From Siphonodentalium dalli (lineage: Eukaryota; Mollusca; Scaphopoda; Gadilida; Siphonodentaliidae), in assembly GCA_032622095.1 (NCBI GenBank), contig CP136061.1:117004754-117068753 (forward strand): a stretch of 64,000 nucleotides of DNA, read 5' to 3'. How positions within the stretch are numbered: the stretch's first letter is position 1; every line of letters begins with the position of its first letter. Made by a program: the position numbers and the translations under genes. This document shows positions 55,010 through 64,000 of the stretch, piece after piece. The notes under the pieces are model-generated. The model was not told the DNA's origin. It searched no databases and worked only from the letters and a program-made list of their open reading frames with translations.

Positions 55010-58000
55010 GTGAGTATTGATCAACATTGCGTGAACAAAAACGTGCCCAAATTCCCAATTATAGCTGATAAACTGTTTATTTTAGAGCCCATGGTAGTAG
55101 GGGGTTATATAATATTAATTATGATGCATATAAGGAACCCGAAATAAGGTAAATTCGGCGAAATCGTGATTGTCTCCAAGGACGCACGTCGATTTTTTTT
55201 TTAAACCGGAATTGGAAGTGGACGGAACGTAACCAAAAACCGGTAAAGTACCCACATTTTTAACATTTCGTAAGCAGTTACTTATCTTAATATATGATCG
55301 TCGGGTTAAATTAGATGGGCAAAAATACGATATGGAAGATTAATTTGGTTTATAAAAACAGTTCCAATGATAGAAATGTGTTAAAGCAAAAGTAAACCCA
55401 TAAATTTGCCCATCTACTTAACTTGCATTCTTGAGTTATTAGGCCCATACTTGTCTCTTCATCATAACCTTTGATAAATTTGCGTTCGTAATTTAATTTA
55501 AAGTATATATTTAATGCAAACATTATTTATTATACATATTAAATGGACAATTCATCACAATTGTATCTGTCTCTTATCTTTTATTTTCGATATAATTCGA
55601 AATTTAAAGCAAATAATCCAATGAGTGTCTGAATTGTTTTCTCAACGAATCCATTCAGGTTTTAGATGAACAGGTCTAAAATTTCACAACTGGCCGTCAG
55701 AATGACGTGGAAAATATTGTAGTCGTATTCTGAAGTGGCCTAAATATAGTTGTGTTTCCTTTTACCCGACCATATCTGTTTAAAAGGGACCGGTCCTAAT
55801 TATTTTAAAAATAATTATTTCGTTATTAATATCATTAATAATGGAATCTAAAATAAAATTGACATTCATGTCGCCATAAAGGTGATAGGATATTCCATTT
55901 CCCATGTACATAAACATGTACTTTGGAAATTTAACTTTTTCACACAAAGCCCATTCAGTAGTATCATCACATTTTTGTGTTATTAAAGCCAATTTAAAGG
56001 TACCATTTATATTTGAACTTGTTTCAAGTATTAATAATCATGTTCAAAGATGCGCCATATTATGTACTATAATACCTGTTTCGGTCATATGATGAAAATA
56101 AAATAAAATGAATTTGCTTACATACCTGTCCTTTTTTAAATGTAAGATGAAACACAGCTACATTTTGATTTGTCCTATGTTTTACAGTTTTTACTCACGT
56201 TTTCTGCAATTTCTATATTCACAGATGCTACATGAAGTTCTCGAATATAACCAAGATTGATCGAGCTATAAAAAGACATCTGGAACACAATGAACAGAAC
56301 GAACCCGATGTTGAAAATGAAGCTGTACCGTGTCATCCAAAGGTTATTCGGAGTTCAAACTCGACTACAGAGCCAGGTGTTCGGGACATTTTCCCTGATG
56401 AGTGTCTTAAATGTTGTAATGAAAAATTCACAACAGATGCTTGCCCAAGAGTCCGCACCAAAGAAAAGCTTGTTCTCTGTCAAACTCAAAATCAAAAGGG
56501 TGTTGAACATTTGCTGCATAGAATACGATTGGTGGACCTTATAGCCAAGGAAGCTAAATATCACCCTTCATGTTATAAATCATTCACACGAAAGAAAACA
56601 GTTCCATCATCCAATCGGGCTCCGATGAGTGTGTTTGACAAACATTTTAATCCATTTTTTGAGACTGTCATCGAAGAGAAAGTGATAAATAATGGTGAAA
56701 TGTTACGCATGAGCCACGTAAATCGAATGTTCCTCGACTTCGTACAAGACATAGAAGGCGACATTTCTCATGATTATTCACACTATAGAAACTGGCTGCT
56801 AAAACGGAGAATCCAAAATAAGTGTCCCGATGTAACATTCTTCAAACTCAAGCAAAATGAAAGTGAAATTATGTTTTACAGTCAACATACTAGTCATCCT
56901 GATCTATCTCTCCGCGAAGATGACATGGATTCCGACGATGATGACAAGGATTCCGATAACGATAGCGACTGTGAATTGCTAAGCGATGAGGGAAATGTTG
57001 ATGTTGATGATTTGATAACTTTGTTCCTGGCTGCTAAGTTATTAATATCGAAGATAGCCGATTCTCCACAACTTGATTCCCAATGGCCACCGTTTGGTTC
57101 CGATCTCGGTCAACATGCAGTATCAAAAATGATACCTGTTCATCTGTTTAACTTCATCGCGTGGGTGTTAGGTTTTGATGACGACATTCAGCTGGACACT
57201 TTTGTTACCACACCACAAAATACGAAAAAGCTGATATTTTCCCTAGCGCAGGACTTTACATATACATATATTCGTCTGGAAGGAAGCAGACACCTAAGCA
57301 TCTCTCGCTTGGAATGGCCGTGCGACATATTACTGGTTCATTAAAATTAATTGGTTTACTAAATGGCTTGGGACACTCTGTTTCGCATTCGGTGGTATTA
57401 GAACACGACACATCTCTTGCAGAGAGGATAATGGCGATGCACGAACCTGTGCCCCTGGCTTCCAGAAAGGAAATATCACAACGCTAGTTTGGGATAATAT
57501 AGATTTTGGTGAAGAGACGGTAACTGGATCGGGAACAACACATGGAACAGCCGAGCCTGGTGTTCCACCACCAGTTACAGTTTCCACTTTGCAGAAGTCA
57601 CACCGCCGGTCCATTTCGCTACCAATTCAGAACATTCGACCGTATTTGCTAGGGAAAAAACGAGTCCCAGTGATGAGTTTTCGAAGATGACGCCAGTTGA
57701 CGACCGGAGAGTTATGTCTCGTCTGAAAGATGTTTCGTATGTTTTGTCTAGACTTCATGTGTGTAATAAGGATCGTTTATTACCAGCTTGGACTGGTTTC
57801 AATACTGAACTGACCAAAGAACAGAATGACGTAAATTTACCTCTGAGTAACATAGGTTATCTACCTACATGTATGATTGATGCCTCGCCAACCGAATTCT
57901 CAACTGTGAACGAAATTTTGAGACGCAGTTTGCAGATAGCAGATTGGCTTGAGTAAGACAAAGTTGTACTGGTGTTTGATCAGGCCATATATGCGAAAGC

Positions 58001-58398
58001 TCAGCAGGTTATATGGAAGGATGTTGTCATGCAAGATCGATTGATTGTGAGGCTTGGGGACTTCCACACGGCTATGTCGTTCATGTCTACAATAGAAAAA
58101 AGATTCCAGGACTCGGGGTTGAAAGATGTCATTATAGAATCTAATCTTGTTGCAGCGGGGTCCGTGGAAAAAGTATTGACTGGCAAACACTACAACAGAG
58201 CAATACGTGTGCACAAAGTTATCCAATATATCAAAAGAACTCAGTAAACAATTCCACACCGGGTGTACATGTGCCAATGATGTGTTCTCAGATAAGGACT
58301 GTAATGATATTGTGACGAACTATGACGCTTACATAGCCGACAGATCATTGGGAATTGATTCACGTGGGTATATTGACCATATGAGTGTCACGAGATAG
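54813..58398 (+). pseudogene. Second copy of the uncharacterised family, N-terminal and central parts, with an intact intron
   Basis: Exon 1 (54813-55009) encodes MDVYCSIHVVETEP...FDKIKSSIEKW...VLYYHR. GT at 55010-55011 pairs with AG at 56223-56224, and the joined frame gives YHRRCYMKFSN, so the 1,215-bp intron interrupts the first Cys/His module. Exon 2 continues with CLKCCNEK, LVDLIAKEAKYHPSCYKSFTR, an acidic segment (DDDDKDSDNDSD) and VHLFNFIAWVLGFDDDI to 57344. In shifted frames come LGMAVRHITGS, VLEHDTSLAERI, VWDNIDFGEETVTGSGTTHG, FDQAIYAKAQQVIW, IVRLGDFHTAMSFMSTIEKR and GKHYNRAIRVHKVIQ. Homology ends at about 58398, before the PIN-like part. Breaks near 57300, 57480 and 57660-57690 make it a pseudogene. 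Confidence 0.75.
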
Positions 58399-59160
58399 GT
58401 ACGGTTTCACTCATACTAATTAAAGTATCACTAATAAAAAACATTAATTAAATAATTAATTATGTCGCGACAATTATAAACATTTTATTAAAATAAATTG
58501 AAATGCTGTAAAATATTCTAAGTAGCTGTCAGTGTTGTGTGGCGATTCTCGGTTGTTTGTGGTGATTCTTGATGAGCCGAGAACAGTCCACATGATTTCT
58601 TCATAATAATCTGCTCCACGCAAATTCACTGCTGATCATCGCGAAAAAAATCAGTGAATCCTGGTGCTCCCCCAGTGTTGAGTGTTTTGCTTATCGCACT
58701 CTCTTTACGTACTGTGGTGTGTCTTTATTCAGATGGATACCAGTGACGTCGGTTGATGACACTTGACACTTTACCCGACTTTATATATAGTTATTTTCAA
58801 AGAAACAAGGAACAGTTATCGGTTTTATCAGAAGATATACATCTATCCGTATATGGGGTCTATTTGAAGGAAACTACCATTCTTCTGTTTTCTGTGTTAA
58901 GAGACAATCATTACATCTGAAGACGTAGACCCTAACCGGAAACGCTGTTTGATATCGTCGGTTATAACGGACGCCGGAGGCGTGTATAACGCTAAATACA
59001 GTATATTATAACGGACGCTGGAGACGTAAATACACGCCCTTTTGAATGTGAAGCTGTTGACTTATACTGTTGTTTGCATATTTGAGTTTGAAACAGAAGT
59101 AATCCGTATACCATATGACAAAAGGTCGAATGGGACACGGATGACTGAGGTTATGTATAA
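58399..59160. other. No gene recognised; short duplicated word
   Basis: AT-rich. TTATAACGGACGC-GGAGRCGT occurs at about 58962 and 59008. No exon-like frame is seen. The missing C-terminal part of the family gene does not resume within this stretch. Confidence 0.45.
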
Positions 59161-59870
59161 CGGTACATGTATAAAGCCTGAATTGCATGACCTCTGTATA
59201 TGTATAAAACCTGAATTACATTACATCTGCACGCGAATAAGGCCTTGATTCCATGACCTATATATATATGTATAAAGCCCGAATTACATTACCTCTGTCC
59301 GTGTTGAAAACCTGAATTACATTACCTATGTACATGTATAAAAGCTGAATTCCATGCATGACCTGTATGTGTATAATACCTGAATTCCATGACCTGTATA
59401 TATATAAAGCCTGAATTCTAAGACCTATGTATATGTAAAAAAAAACATGAATTACATTACCTCTGTGCATGAATAAAACAAGAATTACATTAGCTATGTA
59501 TATATATTATATATATATATATTATAAGACGTGAAATGAATTACCTCTGTATATGTATAAAACCTGAATTACATTACATCAGTACATGTAGAAAACCTGA
59601 ATTCAGTGACCTCTGTATATGTATAAAACCTGAATTACATTACCTCTGTCCATGTTGAAAACCTGAATTACATTACCTATTTAGATGTATAAAACCTGAA
59701 TTCCACGACCTGTATATGTATAATACCTGAATTCCATGACCTGTATACATATATGTAAAGCCTGTATTATACGACATATGTATAGGTACAACAAAAACAA
59801 AAACATGAATTACATTACCTCTGTACATGAATACAACCAGAATTACATCACCTATGTATATAAATTTTAA
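59160..59870. repeat. Minisatellite of about 35-bp units
   Basis: About 20 imperfect units of the type ACCTGAATTACATTACCTCT followed by GTACATGTATAAA run through this stretch, with variants (TTCCATGACC, TTACATTACC) alternating. Spacing varies from about 30 to 40 bp. A short TATATA expansion interrupts it near 59500-59525. The Tyr/Ile-rich frames on both strands are artefacts. Confidence 0.8.
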
Positions 59871-59874
59871 GGTA

Positions 59875-60245
59875 TGTGGTACGGGCTAAGTGGAATGAGT
59901 CGCTTCTTTTTTTACTGTCATTCAAGTGAGTGAACATTAAATGTGAGTCACCCCTGTGTGCTTGCCGTGAGGGCTGATTGAAATACTACGCTGAGGAGTC
60001 ATTTAAGCATACCGATGATGGTAAATAAATTAAGAAATTGCCATTAAATGATTAAACAAAGGTTAAACAAACATATTTCTGTAAAAAGGTTCAAAGTGTT
60101 TTCTCCTGTTTTGAGCCTAATTGACAGTGTAAGCTATCTGCGCAGTACAGAAGTTACTCTCCGTTGTAGAACCATATAACTCCGTGCACAATGCTTTGAA
60201 GCCACTGATAATCCGAGCCAAAAACAATATTCAACAAAAACACAT
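59875..60245. repeat. Direct repeat of about 370 bp, first copy
   Basis: It shares with 61250-61615 the phrases AACATTAAATGTGAGTCACC, GATTGAAATACTACGCTGAG, GGTAAATAAATTAAGAAATT and TGAGCCTAATTGACAGT, then CTCCGTGCACAA. The copies lie in the same orientation with about 1.0 kb between them. Non-coding. Confidence 0.8.
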
Positions 60246-60770
60246 TAAGTTATACGTTATACAATGTGGATAATTAGTTATCAGACATATCTGGCTAGCT
60301 TATTTTTAAGATTATGATTCTTAGTTTAAAGGTTTCTGCAATGTTTCTAGCCATTTTTGGTGAAAGAGCTTGGTGGTCGATTGTGTCCAAAAAATATATA
60401 ATTTGTTGGCGGTATTTACTTTATAAATTTGGTTTGTCGGTAGAGAGGAAATTGCTGTGAAATTACTTTTGCCCTGATGTTCCTCACCGTGGAGTTGAAT
60501 TTTGAAATTAATTGTTCTTGCGGCAAATTATCGTTGACACGGAAAACCCGCGATTATCATAATTAGATGCCGTCCGATTCCTATAATGTTAGATCAGAAA
60601 TGCAGGTCACTGTAGTCAACAATTTGAATTGGAAAATTATGTATATGCCTAAACCTATATGCCAAATAATGCCATTAAATGCATATAAAGCTGTCGATAT
60701 TATGCCCAGTCCACTCCTTTGTGTAAAATGCAATGTTCTATGTCTGGAGGTAGTGAAAGATACGGGCAAT

Positions 60771-60876
<106 letters not shown>

Positions 60877-61249
60877 AAGTGATATGAAACTCTCCGGTAG
60901 GGTGATAAAATATAAATGGAGAATAATCTTGTTCAAAGTAATAATTTTTACAAATATTATGTCCTAATTGACAACAAACACCGTCAGTCTTTTATATGAA
61001 TTAAATGCATTGACTCTCGATGGCGAAATCATTTTCGTTAGTTTATCTCCGATATATTCGTCCCGAATCGAGTAGTAAATATTTTACAATTGAGCGTAGT
61101 TTAGACGATATTTTCCATGGAGTGGTACGGTCGATTTGCTTCAGATTTTCGGCAATGTTAGTAGAATGCTACATTCCTCCAATTGACATAACGCCTGGAT
61201 ACTAACTGATCAGTTTTACGCACCAGAACAAGTACATAATATGTCTTTA

Positions 61250-61615
61250 AATGTATGTGGCATGGGCTCAGTGGAATAAATCACTTCTTTCTTTCACTGT
61301 CCTTCAAGTTGGTGAACATTAAATGTGAGTCACCCCTACGTGCTTGCCTTGAATGCTGATTGAAATACTACGCTGAGGGGTCATTTTAGCATACCGATGC
61401 TGGTAAATAAATTAAGAAATTGCCATTAAATAAATAAACAAAGGTTAAACAAACACATTTAATTTTAAAAAGGTGCTAAGTGTTTTCTCCTAATTTGAGC
61501 CTAATTGACAGTATAAGCTATCCGCACAGTACATAAGTTACTCTCCATTGTAGATCCATAACTCCGTGCACAACACTTTGAAGCCAATGACAATCTGAGC
61601 CAAAAACAATATCCA
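61250..61615. repeat. Direct repeat of about 370 bp, second copy
   Basis: Same orientation and phrase order as 59875-60245, with scattered substitutions and small indels. Direct repeats with a short non-coding spacer could be a miniature LTR-type element or a segmental duplication; I see no primer-binding site that would decide. Confidence 0.75.
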
Positions 61616-61839
61616 ATATAAACAAGTCTGGGTATTTTATCACGATCCACCGACGTGAATCTCATATCCAATGTTTAACATTTATTACATCTGCAACACA
61701 TTTTTATTAACTGTGAAATAAAAAAAAATTCGCATATATCATATGTATAGAACATATATAATTATGAACCATCTATTCTCGTGCTTTTAATTATAAACGC
61801 TCTTTACTAAAATTCGTCGCCTTGGTTTTATCAAAACAG

Positions 61840-61985
61840 CCACAGGTCCCTATTACATTAGACCCCCCACCACACAAAGACATAGGTCCCTGGCACAATA
61901 GACCCCACCACCCAAAGACATATAGTCTTATATATATACATATGCAATGGGTGGTGGGGGTCTATTGTGCCCGGGACATGTGAAA
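61840..61985. repeat. Inverted repeat with a duplicated left arm
   Basis: CATAGGTCCCTGGCACAATA followed by GACCCCACCACCC (61881-61913) pairs with GGGTGGTGGGGGTCTATTGT then GCCCGGGACATGTG (61949-61982). A second, imperfect left arm lies at 61839-61872. The short central segment is AT-rich (TATATATACATATG). Confidence 0.75.
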
Positions 61986-62811
61986 ACATATATGCAAAAT
62001 TGTCATTCAACGTGGCCATGTGCGTATAATTTTTCGACGCAGTTTATTAATGATAACAGGCGTTTAGCATATTTGTCAACAGAAGCAGAGTTGATGGCAT
62101 TAACGTCATTTATATATAGCATCTACAATTATGTCTCAGATTGGAAATAAGTATATTTGGAGTATGATATGAAGTACTATTCACTTTACTGTAATATACA
62201 TAAAGAGCGTTTTGTATTCCATGACTGTTGGAATTTAATAAAGAGCGTTTAGCTCGGTGCGTCCGGTGTGGTGTATTGTGCGTGCATGCCATTGTGGGGA
62301 AATATTCGGTTTCCTAGTATTATAGATGGTTCAAGGCGTATAATGTATTAGAACCTAATACCAGCAACCGAAAGGGCTAACATATGCGCTGGTCTTAATT
62401 GAATGTGCTATAGGTGAAGGTTCACCTCCAGAGTTGTGATGTAAAATCCCTTTAATAATTTAAATAATAAATTGGGGCTCGTTCTGTTTGTAATATATAG
62501 GTATTGGAAACATTCAGCTATGTGTGCATGGGATCTGTTAAAAGTTAAAAGGTAAAAGGCGCCCCCATGCATGCAGTATGCACCAGTCACTATTATGATT
62601 ATCGCCCTTTCATTACAATATCATAATTGTGCGTAGACACGCCCTATTATATATCACCAGGCAATGTACCTAGGCATATAGAATACACAGAATCAATATT
62701 TTCTGAGCATAGCTGTAATAAACTGCCAAGAGTCAGTCTAAAACCGCGCGAACTTAACTTTCTTCATAAGATCCACCTTACATCTTAGATTAAGTCCATC
62801 TTAAGTCATCT

Positions 62812-63063
62812 TAAGACCTTGCTTCGTGAAACTGGGCCCTGGAATATTTCAAACAGTCGTGTGTTTAAGTCGTTGCCGTAACAGGCCATGCCAACAAGAA
62901 GGTCCTTCACGGAAGTAATATATATGTTCAGGTTATTAATTAGATAAATCATGTTACTTCGGCCTTCGTTGTAAAGAGTGCAATAAAAAAATAAATGTAT
63001 CCTCAAATGGGTGTCCACATGCACATGCTTGCGTAATGTCAATATATTTCTTAATTTTGTCAA
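62812..63063 (-). pseudogene. CR1-like retrotransposon, extreme C-terminal fragment
   Basis: On the - strand the frame reads HVHVDTHLRIHLFFYCTLYN, EGRSNMIYLINNL, VKDLLVGMACYGNDLNTRLF and EIFQ. This matches the TxxHxFFxCxLYxxxR...LLxG...N..IF..V pattern at the end of CR1/L2-type ORF2 proteins. Upstream sequence does not continue the RT. Just beyond its end, TGCTTCGTGAAACTGGGCCC (62819-62838) and the CTTAAGTCATCTTAAGACC stretch belong to a short repeat common in many animals. Confidence 0.65.
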
Positions 63064-63099
63064 AGTTTAAGCCGCTGCAGTTATTTCTCAGCCTTCAGT

Positions 63100-63880
63100 G
63101 TAAAATATATTCAAACTGCTCTGACCGGCTTTACAAAATGGTGTTGGTTTTTGGTGGAGGGGATGACATGGGGGGGGGGTGTCGATACGTACAGGTAAGA
63201 ATGTCGTCAATAGTCGGTTGGTCCGTCTTGATGTTTGGCGCTATATCTGTGGTCTCCTTAAATGCATCGTTCCATTTGTTAATCATTGGTATACCTGATA
63301 ATTTCATTTATTTAATTTTTAGGAAGGGCGGTTCAAATCGGTGATTGTTCATAAGCATAAAACCAGACTCTGACTTTTGGTTTAAGGTCTGGGGCAGAAG
63401 GTCTGAAAGATATTGGGGGACTTCTTTTTCGATTATTGTATGGCAGGTGCGTAATTTGTGGATATTGCGTCTTTCACAAAGAGGTCTCCAACCCAGTTCA
63501 ATTAGTGCCCTCTCTTAACTGAGGTCGAGCGTGTCAATTACTTGACAATTACAGTATATAAAACCTATATGATAACATAGTAAATTACTATGTCAAACTT
63601 ATGCCCACTGCGGTCCTAGTGCTAAATTAGAGAATAAATTATAAACTAGTGTATTTTAGATGTGTACATAACAATCCTGACATTATATACGTGTATCAGA
63701 TTTAAGTGTACACTTTTAGAAAATACTCTCGGTTCGACGGTTTCTCCGGCTCCCGTTTGCAATGTTGTTTTAGCATGCCGCCTGAACGAGTTTCAGATGA
63801 GTCGTCATCAGATGAGGGATTTTCATGTTCACTCATTGAAATAGTAGTAAACTGTTATCCGTATTGAGCGATCGTATTGA
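63100..63880. other. No gene recognised
   Basis: The frame 63036-63344 overlaps the retrotransposon fragment's flank and shows no family motif; 63662-63844 is short and featureless. AT-rich intergenic sequence. Confidence 0.4.
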
Positions 63881-63882
63881 GC

Positions 63883-63997
63883 TATAAAAACCCCATGTCT
63901 CCAAAGTTGATCATATTCAATGTTCTATCTTCATCATGGCAAGTTCCAAAGTTGATCATATTCAATGTTCTATCTTCATCATGGTAAGTTCTCAGGT
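63883..63997 (+). promoter_or_regulatory. Possible TATA box and duplicated leader at the right edge
   Basis: TATAAAA at 63883-63889 is followed after about 25 bp by a 45-bp unit (CCAAAGTTGATCATATTCAA, TGTTCTATCTTCATCATGG) present twice (about 63901-63945 and 63946-63988). Each copy ends in ATGG, first as ATGGCAAGTTC and then as ATGGTAAGTTC, a possible start codon next to a donor-like GTAAGT. It could be the start of another gene whose body lies beyond the window. Confidence 0.35.
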
Positions 63998-64000
63998 ACA

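Noticed and set aside
59160-59870. CRISPR-like array of regularly spaced short repeats
   Set aside because: The genome is eukaryotic, the units are imperfect and directly adjoining, and there are no unique spacers or cas genes. It is a minisatellite.

Overview
The window is from a eukaryotic, almost certainly invertebrate metazoan genome. It is AT-rich, has GT-AG introns with matching phases, and carries C-type lectin exons, CR1-like and Tx1/L1-like non-LTR retrotransposons, piggyBac-type TTAA elements and Helitrons. Several repeats, such as the blocks ending in a GACGGACG run and a CGGGGGTATA hairpin, resemble repeats I associate with molluscs. I infer a mollusc or a close lophotrochozoan, with low certainty below phylum. 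There are no operons, Shine-Dalgarno sites, rRNA genes, tRNA genes or CRISPR arrays.

Lectin locus. The one host gene I can assemble lies on the + strand at 24804-41100. Its three exons encode a secreted protein of 247 residues: signal peptide, PAN/apple-like domain, then a C-type lectin domain (CTLD) split over two exons. Both splice junctions agree in phase. Intron 2 is about 12.7 kb and full of mobile elements. The window opens with the last exon of an upstream paralogue (1040-1275), whose 3' flank matches the 3' flank of the main gene. A block resembling the main gene's upstream region lies alone at 4340-4570. A decayed CTLD exon lies on the - strand near 51.9 kb. Together these indicate a tandemly duplicated lectin cluster eroded by repeats.

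Multi-copy uncharacterised gene family. Decayed copies of a large protein family occupy 10587-21687 and 54813-58398. The protein has two Cys/His-rich YHxxC modules, several conserved central motifs and a C-terminal region with spaced acidic motifs suggesting a PIN/FEN-like nuclease. The first copy is cut at a codon boundary by about 6.56 kb of inserted DNA (11885-18443), which includes a CR1-like retrotransposon with only two visible lesions in its coding region. The second copy keeps a canonical intron (55010-56224) but lacks its C-terminal part.

Mobile-element layers. Four copies of one TTAA-flanked element of about 0.5 kb lie at 7.8, 26.1, 32.5 and 43.6 kb. The 32.5 kb copy sits inside a degenerate piggyBac transposon (31436-34686). 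Two copies of a different TTAA element with CCCTTTACCC ends and strong internal hairpins lie at 40.2 and 42.4 kb, and a G-rich TTAA element lies at 13.5 kb. Two Helitron-like elements abut head to tail at 8985-10064, and a third spans 35116-36854. A giant foldback (28344-30733) carries a 0.7 kb insertion, and a TIR-bounded element (36932-39430) holds two oppositely oriented arrays of GC-rich repeat units. Retrotransposon fragments lie at 2.3-3.1, 6.3-7.6, 39.5-39.9, 49.7-51.4 and 62.8-63.1 kb.

The rest (mainly 21.7-24 kb, 44.1-49.7 kb, 53.6-54.8 kb and 58.4-64 kb) is non-coding or unassigned apart from palindromes, satellites and duplicated blocks. A TATA-like box close to the right edge may start another gene. 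All family assignments come from reading motifs by eye; no database search was possible.
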